Positions 15,866-24,356 of a stretch of 64,000 nt of DNA are shown here, one piece after another (the stretch's first letter is position 1; the number at the start of each line of letters is the position of its first letter). The notes under the pieces were generated by a model. That model saw only the letters and a program-made list of their open reading frames with translations. It was not told the origin of the DNA and made no database searches. This DNA comes from Alysiella crassa DSM 2578 (GTDB lineage Bacteria > Pseudomonadota > Gammaproteobacteria > Burkholderiales > Neisseriaceae): NCBI RefSeq assembly GCF_000745955.1, contig NZ_JQKH01000006.1, positions 1 through 64,000 on the forward strand, written 5' to 3'. Both the position numbers and the translations under genes were made by a program.

Positions 15866-17632
15866 ATGATACCCCACGAATTTATAGACGACCTACTCGC
15901 CAGAACCGATATTGTTGATATTATTGACCAATATGTTCCCCTGAAAAAAGGTGGCGCGAATTATATGGCGTGTTGCCCATTTCATAAGGAAAAATCGCCC
16001 AGCTTTTCTGTGAGTCCCAGCAAGCAGTTTTACCATTGCTTTGGCTGTGGGGCGCATGGTTCGGCGATTGGTTTTATTATGCAACATCAGGGTTTGAGCT
16101 TTGTGGAAGCGGTGCAGTTTTTGGCTGACCGCGTGGGCATGGTCGTGCCGAATGTGCGCGGCGACAATCCAGAACACGCCACCCAACGCGTTGCCAAAAA
16201 ACAACAACAGCAAACGCTACAATCCACCGTTCAGGCTGCCTGCGATTTTTATCGCCAACAATTGCCTTTGCATAAACACGCGATGGCTTATTTGCAACAA
16301 CGCGGTTTGTCGCCCGAAATCATCGCGCATTATGGTATTGGTTACGCGCCCGATGGTTGGCAGCCTTTGGCGCAAGTGTTTCAGCCTTATCCGTCCATGC
16401 CTTTGATGGAAAGCGGCATGGTGCTGGAAAATGAAAACGGCAGGCAATACGACCGTTTTCGCCACCGCATTATGTTTCCCATTCGTGGTGTGGGGGGCGA
16501 AGTGATTGGTTTTGGTGGGCGCGTGTTGGACGACAGTAAACCGAAATATTTAAACTCGCCTGATACGCCCTTGTTTGACAAAGGGAAAAATTTATACGGT
16601 TTACACGAAGCGCGGCAGACAATTAAAGACGTGGGGCGCATTGTGGTGGTGGAAGGCTATATGGACGTGGTGGCATTGGCGCAATTTGGCGTGGGCTACG
16701 CGGTGGCGGCTTTGGGTACGGCAACCACCGCCGAGCATATTAAATTGCTGTTTCGTCAAACCGATAGCGTGTATTTTTGTTTTGATGGCGATGAGGCTGG
16801 GCGCAAAGCGGCATGGCGGGCTTTGGAAAACGCATTGCCGCAATTAAAAGACGATAAATCTTTGTATTTTCTATTTTTACCCGAGCAACACGACCCAGAC
16901 AGTTTTGTTCGCCAATTTGGTAAAATGCGTTTTGAAGAAGCCTTATTGTACGAAAGCAAGCCACTTTCCGTGTATTTTTGGGACGCGCTGACCGCAAATT
17001 TGGATTTGAATTGGCAAGAAGGCAAAGCCGAATTGGTGAAATCCGCCACGCCGTTTTTGAATCAAATTAGCCAAGCCCCCGCGTTGGCGTATTTGCTGAA
17101 ACAAGAATTGAGTCATAAAACGGGCATAGACCCGAGCAATTTGGCGCACTTGATGGGACAAGCCGCGCCGCGCCGTCATGTGCAAGCCAAGTCTTATCAT
17201 TTGCCGCGCGAATCGTTCAGGCAGCCTGAAACGCCGACTTTGGTGCAAAAACAAATTCGGGCATTATTATTCAATCCTGATTGGGCGGAACAGGTTGTTT
17301 TTCCAGATTATTTGCCTATGGGCGAAGACATGGCGTGTTTGTGGGCATTGGCGAATTTTTACCGTGAACACGCGGGCAATGTGCGTGTGGGCATGGCGCA
17401 GGCATTGGAATTTTTCCGCGAAACGCGTTTTGCTGAAACTTTGGCGTATGTCTGTCGCCAAATGGAAGCGTGGGGCGATGATGACAGCGAAGCGGCACAA
17501 CAGGATTTTGCCGATGGCATGACCCGTTTGGTGCGGCAAGCGGTGGGCGAGCAAATTGAATTATTGAAAAATAAGGGCAATTTGAATGCACAAGAAATGA
17601 ATTTATTGATGAATTTATTGAAAATGAAATAA
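15866..17632 (+). CDS. dnaG: DNA primase
   Basis: A 588-residue primase that makes RNA primers for lagging-strand synthesis. The CHC2 zinc finger is C37, H40, C58 and C61; the RNA-polymerase/TOPRIM core has VVVEGYMDVVAL (catalytic Glu) and FDGDEAGRKA (DxD-like pair). The C-terminal helicase-binding part follows a linker into which a DUS is placed, giving the residues SFRQPETPT at about 450-458. Length is normal. In many bacteria dnaG lies next to rpsU and rpoD; neither is here. The start has little Shine-Dalgarno signal. Confidence 0.97.
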   Translation: MIPHEFIDDLLARTDIVDIIDQYVPLKKGGANYMACCPFHKEKSPSFSVSPSKQFYHCFGCGAHGSAIGFIMQHQGLSFVEAVQFLADRVGMVVPNVRGDNPEHATQRVAKKQQQQTLQSTVQAACDFYRQQLPLHKHAMAYLQQRGLSPEIIAHYGIGYAPDGWQPLAQVFQPYPSMPLMESGMVLENENGRQYDRFRHRIMFPIRGVGGEVIGFGGRVLDDSKPKYLNSPDTPLFDKGKNLYGLHEARQTIKDVGRIVVVEGYMDVVALAQFGVGYAVAALGTATTAEHIKLLFRQTDSVYFCFDGDEAGRKAAWRALENALPQLKDDKSLYFLFLPEQHDPDSFVRQFGKMRFEEALLYESKPLSVYFWDALTANLDLNWQEGKAELVKSATPFLNQISQAPALAYLLKQELSHKTGIDPSNLAHLMGQAAPRRHVQAKSYHLPRESFRQPETPTLVQKQIRALLFNPDWAEQVVFPDYLPMGEDMACLWALANFYREHAGNVRVGMAQALEFFRETRFAETLAYVCRQMEAWGDDDSEAAQQDFADGMTRLVRQAVGEQIELLKNKGNLNAQEMNLLMNLLKMK

Positions 17633-17667
17633 AAACCTGTATTCAGGCAGCCTGAAAGGAACGAAAT

Positions 17668-18615
17668 ATGAAGATGAAATTATGTGCGCTGATGGTGTTT
17701 GCCATGCCGTGTGCGTTTGCGCAACAAAACGATACTTGGGTGGACGTGCAACACCAAAATACGCACAACACTTTGAAATCATGGGCGAATCGTATGGACG
17801 ATTGGTTTGGTGAACCCGACCCGAATCACCCTGCTTCGGCGAATTTGCGTGTGATGTTGGACACGAATTGGGACAAATATGATGGTGTGCGCGTGAAACC
17901 GCGTGTGCGTGGGCGCGTAAAATTGCCCGTGTTGGAGCGCAAAGTGAGTGTAGTGTTTGGCGATGACGATTTGGATCACGAAATTGTGAACAGTAGCCGC
18001 GATGAATTGAATCGCCCAATGGTGTACAACAATGATAAATGGTTGAATGCGCGTAGCAGCCGTAATGAAAATTCATCTTTGGCGTTGCGCTGGTCCAATA
18101 TTTCCAAAAAACAAGGTATTGATACCGATGCGGATATTGGTGTGCGTTCAGGCGATGATGTTTATTTGCGCCTGAAAGCCAGCAAAACTTGGAAACATGG
18201 GCAGCATTACACCACGAAATTGGAGCAAATGTATCGTTACGGTTTGGACAGCAAACATTTTGCGCGTAGCAGCATGGAAGTGAAGCGGGCGCAAGCGGAC
18301 GATGTGTTTGTGGCGAATTATGTACACGCGGATTATGTGGACAATGACGATGAGAAAGGCTGGTCGTGGGGCAATAGTTTGTATCGCCAACACAATTTGT
18401 CGGGGAATCGGCGGCTGAATTATGGCGTGCAAGTGGGGGGGGCATTAAGTGGCGATGGTCATCGTTTGAACAGTTATGGTTTATTTGCCAGTTGGCGGCA
18501 ACCTGTGTGGCGTGATTGGCTGTTTGTGCAGCCTGAAGTGCGTTATGCGAATAATCGTGATGAAGATAGGAAACATTATCCAAGTGTTTTATTTCGGGTA
18601 GAAGCGATTTTTTAA
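17668..18615 (+). CDS. outer-membrane beta-barrel protein with a poly-G tract
   Basis: A 315-residue secreted protein: signal peptide MKMKLCALMVFAMPCAFA, then a long series of alternating polar and hydrophobic short strands, ending FRVEAIF with a terminal Phe, as in BAM-assembled barrels. I do not recognise the family; it is too short for a TonB receptor and unlike the porin at 1437. Eight consecutive G bases (18435-18442) in the reading frame encode part of QVGGALSG near residue 257, a tract of the type that slips in phase-variable Neisseria genes. GAAAGGAAC directly behind a DUS serves as ribosome-binding site. It is followed by a strong bidirectional terminator. Confidence 0.72.
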   Translation: MKMKLCALMVFAMPCAFAQQNDTWVDVQHQNTHNTLKSWANRMDDWFGEPDPNHPASANLRVMLDTNWDKYDGVRVKPRVRGRVKLPVLERKVSVVFGDDDLDHEIVNSSRDELNRPMVYNNDKWLNARSSRNENSSLALRWSNISKKQGIDTDADIGVRSGDDVYLRLKASKTWKHGQHYTTKLEQMYRYGLDSKHFARSSMEVKRAQADDVFVANYVHADYVDNDDEKGWSWGNSLYRQHNLSGNRRLNYGVQVGGALSGDGHRLNSYGLFASWRQPVWRDWLFVQPEVRYANNRDEDRKHYPSVLFRVEAIF

Positions 18616-18639
18616 TGTTCAGGCAGCCTGAAAATAGAA

Positions 18640-18678
18640 AAAGCTGAATATTCAATCATTAGAATATTCAGCTTTGAT
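18640..18678. terminator. bidirectional intrinsic terminator
   Basis: AAAGCTGAATATTC (18640-18653) pairs perfectly with GAATATTCAGCTTT (18662-18675), with A-rich and T-rich flanks. It separates the convergent barrel gene and the RmpM-like gene. Confidence 0.85.
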
Positions 18679-18693
18679 TTTTAGCTAACTGGA

Positions 18694-19383
18694 TTATTGT
18701 TGTACAGGTACAGTTACAGGTACTTTGATTTCAGTTACCACGTTAGATACCACGCGGATATCTACTTTGCGGTCTGGCTCAATACAAGCAATCAGAGCAG
18801 CGCGTTTTTTCGCTTTAGACACTTTTTTGCCCATTTGCGCTACTTGTGCTTGGCAAGAAGCAGTCATGCGTGCTTGAGATTCGCCATAGCCCACAGCAGA
18901 GATTTTAGAAGCTGGAACGCCTTGATTTGCCAAGTAGTTTGCCACTACGTTTGCACGGCGTTCAGACAATGCTTGGTTGTAAGAATCTTTGCCCATAAAG
19001 TCGGTATGACCTTCTACGCGTACAGATTCCACTTCAGTGCCTTGCAATTGGCGAGCCACATTGTTCAACTCAGTGATGGCTTCAGGACGCAAGGTTTCTT
19101 TGTCAAAGCCGAACAAGAAATTAGATTGTAAGGTTTTTACGCTTTCTTGGCGTTCAGTTTTGTATTCGGTGCGGTATTGTTGTTCAGGTGCTTTGTCGCC
19201 ACACTCTACCAAGCCGTTGGTTTCTTTGTTCAGGTGGGTGTTTTGCCAGCATTCGCCGTAGCTGTTGCGTACCACAGAGCCAGATTGACCACTGGTTGTG
19301 TAACCGTGTACGCCTTCTGCCATCGCGCCAGTAGATGCCAACAGGGCAACCATCATTGCGCTGAATTTAATCTGTTTAGTCAT
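18694..19383 (-). CDS. rmpM: OmpA-family outer-membrane protein, RmpM-like
   Basis: A 229-residue protein: signal peptide [22 protein letters not shown], a short N-terminal segment with a Cys pair (GECWQ and VECGDK), and a C-terminal OmpA-like peptidoglycan-binding domain with [39 protein letters not shown] and DRKVDIRV, which hold the conserved Asp and Arg that bind diaminopimelate. The layout and lengths match RmpM (class 4 protein) of Neisseria, which tethers porin and TonB-receptor complexes to the cell wall. A second Cys pair (ASCQAQ, IACIEP) is conserved in that family. A very good promoter lies upstream. Confidence 0.92.
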   Translation of the reverse strand: MTKQIKFSAMMVALLASTGAMAEGVHGYTTSGQSGSVVRNSYGECWQNTHLNKETNGLVECGDKAPEQQYRTEYKTERQESVKTLQSNFLFGFDKETLRPEAITELNNVARQLQGTEVESVRVEGHTDFMGKDSYNQALSERRANVVANYLANQGVPASKISAVGYGESQARMTASCQAQVAQMGKKVSKAKKRAALIACIEPDRKVDIRVVSNVVTEIKVPVTVPVQQ

Positions 19384-19476
19384 TTGTTATTCCCTCATTA
19401 AAAAAATGATTGGCAGCCTGAAAAGTGTCTGCCACGTTACGAGATATTTAGGATTAAACCTAACTTTTCAGCGTTC

Positions 19477-19505
19477 ACTATAAAAAGTTAAGCTGTTTCT
19501 GTCAA
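19477..19505 (-). promoter_or_regulatory. consensus sigma70 promoter for rmpM
   Basis: On the minus strand a perfect TTGACA (19500-19505) and TATAGT (19477-19482) are separated by 17 bp, about 95 bp before the rmpM start. It is the best-matching promoter in the window and suits an abundant outer-membrane protein. Confidence 0.8.
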
Positions 19506-19527
19506 TAGATAAGCGGTTTTTTTCTGC

Positions 19528-19554
19528 GGGGGTGGGAGTGGGGGTGTTTGGGGG
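19528..19554 (+). other. putative G-quadruplex motif
   Basis: Four G runs of 5, 3, 5 and 5 bases with loops of 1, 3 and 5 bases, on the plus strand. The motif begins 22 bp upstream of the -35 box of the rmpM promoter. Confidence 0.6.
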
Positions 19555-19701
19555 TAACTGTTTGTTATTGAGTGGCTATTTTGTGGATTTATTGGAGTGG
19601 TCTGGGTTTGTGTTGTGGTAAAAATGTTACAAGTTTTTCAGGCTGCCTTGTGTTAGGCAGCAAATAGAGATGAAATATGCTAGGCAATCCATGATTTGAC
19701 T

Positions 19702-19812
19702 GTAATAGTCGCAGAACTGAAAAGCAGTACGGCGTTGCCAACGCCCTTATGTACTATTCGTACACGGCGGGCGTTGTCGCCTTGTACTGCATTTTCATTT
19801 CTACGACTATAT
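19702..19812. repeat. palindromic repeat with AGTACGGCG / CAAGGCGAC arms
   Basis: The left half AGTCGCAGAACTGAAAAGC AGTACGGCGTTG is mirrored by CGCCTTGTACTGC ATTTTCATTTCTACGACT, about 40 bp each side around TTATGTACTATTCGTACACG. Small intergenic repeats of similar wording (ACAGTACAAATAGTACGGCAAGG) are common in pathogenic Neisseria as I recall them. It ends beside a DUS. Confidence 0.6.
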
Positions 19813-19875
19813 TTTCAGGCTGCCTGAAATTATGGTACATTCACTTGTTTACCATCAAAAATGCGGTATTTAGCC

Positions 19876-20811
19876 ATGAAGTTGCAACAATTACGCTATG
19901 CAGTGGAAACTTTTCGCTGCAATCTCAATGTTTCGGAAGCGGCAGAACGTTTGTTTACCTCGCAACCTGGCGTGTCCAAACAAATTCGTTTGCTGGAAGA
20001 AGAATTGGGTGTACAAATTTTTATTCGGAGCGGAAAACGCATAGTGGCGGTTACGCCTGCGGGCGTACAAGTTTTGGAAATCGCTGAACAAATTTTGCGT
20101 AATGTCCAGCAAATCAAGCACATTGGCAATCAATTCGCGCAAGACGATGGCGGCAATTTAACCATAGCCACCACGCCCACATTGGCGCGTTTCAGGCTGC
20201 CTGCAACGGTGGCGGCGTTTCGGGCGAAACACAATGATGTGCAATTGAGCATTAAACAAGCCGCCCCCGATGAATTAGCCGCGCTCGTGTTGCACGGCGA
20301 AGCAGATTTCGCCATCAGCAATCAAGTACCCCAATCGGGCGATTTGCGCCGTTTACTGTGTGAGCGTTGGGCATACAGTTTGCTTGTGCCTGAAGAACAT
20401 CTTTTGGCACGGCAGCCTGAAATTGCTTTAACCGACATCATTGCCCACCCCTTGCTGACTTACGATTATATGCTAAACCCCACCGCGCCACTCGGACGCG
20501 CTTTGCTACGCGCCAATATGAAAGACTGCAAAATTGTCTTGATAAGCCACGATGTAGATGTTTTGCAAACTTATGTGCGTTTGGGTTTGGGTGTGGGTTT
20601 GGTGGACACGATGGCGGTGGCGCAAACGGATTTGGTGCAACGCGATGTGTCTGCCCTATTTGCGCCCGATGATGTGCAAATTTTGTTGCGCCCCGATGTC
20701 TTATTAAGAAATTATACTTATGATTTTTTTGAATATTTTGACGTGAATTTAACACGAGAACGTGTGGATAAATTACTGTATGCGCCGCCTATTGATGATT
20801 TTTCAATTTGA
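19876..20811 (+). CDS. cysB: LysR-family regulator CysB
   Basis: A 311-residue LysR-type regulator. MKLQQLRYAVETFRCNLNVSEAAERLFTSQPGVSKQIRLLEEELG is nearly the CysB signature, and fixes the start at 19876 instead of 15 bases earlier. Residues 1-60 form the winged helix-turn-helix; from about 90 the effector domain has the TTPTLARFRLPATV segment in which TTHTQARY of enterobacterial CysB lines the sulphate/acetylserine site. It should activate sulphate assimilation and cysteine synthesis genes in response to O-acetylserine. A DUS encodes FRLPATV within the ligand-site loop. Its end overlaps the next gene. Confidence 0.93.
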   Translation: MKLQQLRYAVETFRCNLNVSEAAERLFTSQPGVSKQIRLLEEELGVQIFIRSGKRIVAVTPAGVQVLEIAEQILRNVQQIKHIGNQFAQDDGGNLTIATTPTLARFRLPATVAAFRAKHNDVQLSIKQAAPDELAALVLHGEADFAISNQVPQSGDLRRLLCERWAYSLLVPEEHLLARQPEIALTDIIAHPLLTYDYMLNPTAPLGRALLRANMKDCKIVLISHDVDVLQTYVRLGLGVGLVDTMAVAQTDLVQRDVSALFAPDDVQILLRPDVLLRNYTYDFFEYFDVNLTRERVDKLLYAPPIDDFSI

Positions 20812-22009
20812 TGAACTGAAACTGCTGGGATTAAAGCCGTATTGGGGATTTTTGCGCTTTTTTTGGCGGCGGTGCAATGAAATTCGCGTGTGGCAAGTGG
20901 CAGGCAGCCTGACCTTTACCACTTTGCTCGCGCTGGTACCTGTTTTGACGATTGTGTTGGTGCTGGTGTCGGCGTTTCCCATTTTTGGCGATGTAACGCT
21001 GGAATTTATGCAGTTTGTGAACACGATTATTGTGCCAAGCGGTGCGGTTGCTGTGTGGGATTATCTCAATGAATTCAATAAACAAGCCAGTAAATTAACC
21101 ACCGTTGGTGTGGTGATGATGTTGCTGACTTCGCTTTTGTTGATTAAAACCATAGACCAAACGTTTAACCGCATTTGGCGCGTGCGCCGACCGCGTTCCC
21201 CATGGCTACAATTTCCCGTGTATTGGGCATTGCTGACGTTTATGCCTGTATTATTGGCTTTGGGCGTGTCTTTGATTAGCCAAACGGCGGAATTTTCAGG
21301 CAGCCTGAAAATGATGGCGTGGTTTATTTTTGATGTGCTGGTGTTGTACATCTTGTATCGTGTTGTTCCTAACCGATTTGTCCCCGCCAAACACGCTTTG
21401 TGTGGCGCATTATTGACGACTGTATTACTCAAATTCGCCAAATTGGGTTTTGATGGCTATATTCAAAATTTCAATAGTTATCAAATAATTTACGGTGCGT
21501 TTTCTGCGATTCCTGTGTTTTTGGTGTGGCTGCATTTATTGTGGGCGATTATTTTGCTGGGGGCGGTGCTGACGGCGAGTTTGTCGTATTGGCAAGGCGC
21601 GGTGTATTTACGTCCACGCGGCAAACACGCTTTGTTTAACGATATTGTCCAAATTTTGCTGATGTTGAGTCGCGCTCAAGCCGATGGGCGTTCCCTGCGT
21701 GTCCAGCATTTCAGGCAGCATGTGAATATGGGCTACGATGAATTGGGCGATTTGCTGGAGCAATTGGAAGATATGGGCTATGTTGGTTCACACAAAAATG
21801 GTTGGCTGCTGAAAAAATCTTTGGAACACATTACCTTACGCGAATTGGTGGGGCATTTTGTTTACATGCCGTCCACGATAGACAGTCCGATTAAATTTGC
21901 TTTGGCGGCACTTATGCAATCGGGTTTTGAAATGTTGGACATTACATTGGCGGAATTTGAACGGCGGTTTTTGTCGGAGCAAATAGTGGACAAAAAAAGT
22001 GGTGCGTGA
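20780..22009 (+). CDS. YihY/BrkB-family inner-membrane protein
   Basis: About 409 residues with six membrane helices in the first 270 (for example TFTTLLALVPVLTIVLVLVSAFPIF) and a cytoplasmic C-terminal winged-helix-like region. SLTFTTLLALVPVLT and FNRIWRVRRPR are typical of the family once misnamed ribonuclease BN. Its role is not settled; BrkB is linked to serum resistance in Bordetella. The gene overlaps the end of cysB by about 30 bases, so translation may be coupled. The start is uncertain: ATG at 20780 has GGA 11 bases before it, and ATG at 20795 is also possible. A DUS inside encodes FSGSLKMM. Confidence 0.88.
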   Translation: MRRLLMIFQFDELKLLGLKPYWGFLRFFWRRCNEIRVWQVAGSLTFTTLLALVPVLTIVLVLVSAFPIFGDVTLEFMQFVNTIIVPSGAVAVWDYLNEFNKQASKLTTVGVVMMLLTSLLLIKTIDQTFNRIWRVRRPRSPWLQFPVYWALLTFMPVLLALGVSLISQTAEFSGSLKMMAWFIFDVLVLYILYRVVPNRFVPAKHALCGALLTTVLLKFAKLGFDGYIQNFNSYQIIYGAFSAIPVFLVWLHLLWAIILLGAVLTASLSYWQGAVYLRPRGKHALFNDIVQILLMLSRAQADGRSLRVQHFRQHVNMGYDELGDLLEQLEDMGYVGSHKNGWLLKKSLEHITLRELVGHFVYMPSTIDSPIKFALAALMQSGFEMLDITLAEFERRFLSEQIVDKKSGA

Positions 22010-22016
22010 ATGGTTT

Positions 22017-22162
22017 TCAGGCTGCCTTTCAAGTACAGGCAACAAAATGTAGGGTGCGTACCACGCACCAAAATTTCAATTATTTGAACGATTTGGTGCG
22101 TGGTAGGCACCCTACATCAATTTTGTGGGCAGTACGCCTAACAATCTTCAGGCAGCCTGAAA
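22017..22162. repeat. DUS-armed GTAGGGTGCG repeat
   Basis: DUS, arm CAAGTACAGGCAACAAAAT, core 22049-22115 (GTAGGGTGCGTACC to GGCACCCTAC), arm ATCAATTTTGTGGGCAGTACG, DUS. The right DUS also supplies the last codons and stop of ptsI on the minus strand. Confidence 0.7.
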
Positions 22163-23899
22163 ATTTTCTTCATTTAATTTTTTCAACAAACTGTCCACTT
22201 TATCCGTGTCTTCATTACGCAATAAACGCACAATTTCATTTTCTAATTTACCTGTGTCGCTGCGTAAAACAATATCTTTCACGTCTAACAAATTATTAAT
22301 ATTCATGGAAAAATGCCGCAAACCCAAACCAAGTAATAGTCGTGTATAAACCGTATCGCCAGCCATTTCGCCGCACACCGACACCGCTTTACCCGCCCGA
22401 TTTGCCGTGCGAATCACATGCGCCAATAATTTCACCAAAGCAGGGTGGGCGGGTTGATACAAATGTGCCACCGCGTCATCGTTTCTGTCCACCGCCAAAG
22501 TGTATTGAATCAAATCGTTGGTGCCGATGGAAATAAAGTCCACCCATTTCAACAAACTCGCCACCGTCATCGCCGCAGACGGAATTTCAATCATGCAACC
22601 CACTTCCACATCGCCAAATTCATCGCCGCGCTCGCTCAATTGTCGGCGGGCTGTGTCTAGGTGCGAAAGGCTTTGTTTTAATTCATCTAATCCAGAAATC
22701 ATCGGGAACATTAATTTCACACGCCCCAAATGCGCCGCGCGTAAAATCGCCCGCAATTGTGTGCGAAACATCACAGGCTCGGCATGACACAGCCGAATGC
22801 CCGTCAAACCCAAAGCAGGATTCAACGCCGCATTGGGCGTGCCATTGTTGCCAAACCAACGCGGATTTTTGTCCACACCCAAATCCACCGTGCGTATGGT
22901 TAAAACCTTGCCTTTCATTTTTTTAACAATTTCGGCGTAGATTTCAAATTGTTCATCTTCTTCAGGCAGCGTGTCGCGGTTTAAATACAAAAATTCGCTG
23001 CGCATTAAACCCACGCCATCTGCGCCAAATTTGTGTATCGCTTTCACATCGTCCACCGTTTCAATATTGGCGGACAATTCAATTTCTTCGCCATCGGCGG
23101 TGGTGGTGGCGGTGTGTTTTAATTTGTTTAACTGGCGTTGGCGGCTGCGGTATTCGCGTTGGCGTTGGCGGTATTCGGTGAGTACCAATTCATCGGGCGC
23201 GATAATCAACACGCCCGCCATGCCGTCCACGATGACCCATTCGTGTTCCGAAATCAATTGCCGCGCATTGCCCAAACCAATCACCGATGGAATATTCAGG
23301 CTGCGTCCCAAAATGGCGGTGTGGCTGGTTTGCCCGCCCATATCGGTAACAAAGCCTTCTACGCGTTGGTCTTTGAAAAATACCGTGTCGGCGGGGGATA
23401 AATCGTGGGCGATTAAAATCGTGTCTTCCAATAATTCCGTGTCCACCAACAATTCAGTATTCAAACCAATTAAATTTTTTTGAATACGCTCAACCACTTG
23501 CAACATATCTTGTTTGCGTTGGCGCAAATATTCATCGTCAATTTCATCAAATTGCTGGCTTAATCTATCGGTTTGGATTTTCAATGCCCATTCCGCGTTA
23601 ATCAATTGTTCTTCAATAATATCAATGGGTTCACGCGACAAAGTAACATCGCTCAACAACATCAAATGCAGCGAAATAAACGCGCCCAATTCGGTGGGGG
23701 CATTTTCGGGAATGGCGTTGCGTAGCTGTTCCAATTGCTTGCGTGTGGCTTTGATGGCGGCTTCAAAGCGGTTGATTTCACTGTTTAATTCATTTTCTGC
23801 CAAATCAAATTGTGGCACTTCCGACACGCCGCGCACCACCAAATGCGCGCGTCCAATCGCAATGCCTTTGCCCGCCGCGTAACCATGTAACACCAGCAT
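22148..23899 (-). CDS. ptsI: phosphoenolpyruvate-protein phosphotransferase (PTS enzyme I)
   Basis: A 583-residue enzyme I, which takes phosphate from PEP on H193 (DMGGQTSHTAI) and passes it to HPr. The N-terminal HPr-binding helical domain, the swivelling His domain and the C-terminal PEP-binding barrel (VDLGVDKNPRWFG, GIRLCHAEPVMFRTQLRAILRAA, SIGTNDLIQYTLAVDRND, VCGEMAGD with the active Cys) are complete. Its last residues NFQAA and the TGA stop come from a DUS. It lies 2 bp from ptsH. No sugar-specific membrane EIIC was seen in the window, so the system is probably regulatory. Confidence 0.96.
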   Translation of the reverse strand: MLVLHGYAAGKGIAIGRAHLVVRGVSEVPQFDLAENELNSEINRFEAAIKATRKQLEQLRNAIPENAPTELGAFISLHLMLLSDVTLSREPIDIIEEQLINAEWALKIQTDRLSQQFDEIDDEYLRQRKQDMLQVVERIQKNLIGLNTELLVDTELLEDTILIAHDLSPADTVFFKDQRVEGFVTDMGGQTSHTAILGRSLNIPSVIGLGNARQLISEHEWVIVDGMAGVLIIAPDELVLTEYRQRQREYRSRQRQLNKLKHTATTTADGEEIELSANIETVDDVKAIHKFGADGVGLMRSEFLYLNRDTLPEEDEQFEIYAEIVKKMKGKVLTIRTVDLGVDKNPRWFGNNGTPNAALNPALGLTGIRLCHAEPVMFRTQLRAILRAAHLGRVKLMFPMISGLDELKQSLSHLDTARRQLSERGDEFGDVEVGCMIEIPSAAMTVASLLKWVDFISIGTNDLIQYTLAVDRNDDAVAHLYQPAHPALVKLLAHVIRTANRAGKAVSVCGEMAGDTVYTRLLLGLGLRHFSMNINNLLDVKDIVLRSDTGKLENEIVRLLRNEDTDKVDSLLKKLNEENFQAA

Positions 23900-23901
23900 G
23901 A

Positions 23902-24171
23902 TTATTCCCCTTCGCCAAAATAATCGTTAATTAAATCAAGGAGTGCGTTCATGGCGGCGATTTCGTCTGCGCCTTGCGTTTCTAGTTCAATTTGCATGCC
24001 TTGCGCGGCGGCGAGCATCATCAAACCCATAATGCTTTTGCCGTTAATCCGTTTGCCATTGCGCGACACCCACACTTCGCTTTGAAATTGCGCGGCGGTT
24101 TGGGTGAATTTGCTGGACGCACGCGCGTGTAAACCCAATTTATTGATGATTTTAACGGTTTGTTTTTGCAT
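23902..24171 (-). CDS. ptsH: phosphocarrier protein HPr
   Basis: An 89-residue HPr. The active-site H15 lies in KLGLHARAS and the regulatory S46 in GKSIMGL, so it can be phosphorylated both by enzyme I and by an HPr kinase, as in Neisseria. It is followed 2 bp later by ptsI. In related genomes an EIIA(Man)-type gene lies directly before ptsH; here a repeat and two nucleotidyltransferase genes stand between them. Confidence 0.96.
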   Translation of the reverse strand: MQKQTVKIINKLGLHARASSKFTQTAAQFQSEVWVSRNGKRINGKSIMGLMMLAAAQGMQIELETQGADEIAAMNALLDLINDYFGEGE

Positions 24172-24205
24172 GATTTTTCCTAATGGTTTAAATGTGGGGT
24201 GGGGT

Positions 24206-24356
24206 TTCAGGCTGCCTTAAGACATGAGCAAATCTGTTGTAGTCGTAGGGTGCGCTGTGCGCACCTACTTTTCCATAAAATTTAATTATTTCATGGATTT
24301 GGTGCGCACGGCGCACCCTACATATTGTTTGGTCATGCTTTTTCAGGCTGCCTGAA
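24206..24356. repeat. DUS-armed GTAGGGTGCG repeat
   Basis: DUS, a diverged arm AAGACATGAGCAAATCTG, core 24245-24321 (GTAGGGTGCGCTGTGCGCACC to GGCGCACCCTAC), arm ATATTGTTTGGTCATG, DUS. The right DUS also encodes the QAA-stop end of the gene at 24343. Confidence 0.7.

Larger units (their letters stand above)
19384..19875. other. intergenic region rmpM / cysB
   Basis: Divergent 490-bp gap. It holds the rmpM promoter (19477-19505), a four-run G tract able to form a quadruplex (19528-19554), a DUS near 19637-19650, and a 110-bp palindromic repeat (19702-19812) followed by another DUS. No coding region was seen. Confidence 0.7.

Noticed and set aside
17615-18655. Minus-strand frame of 346 codons opposite the barrel gene
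   Set aside because: His/Cys-rich translation without a signal or family likeness; the plus-strand frame has a signal peptide, a ribosome-binding site and a barrel-type end.
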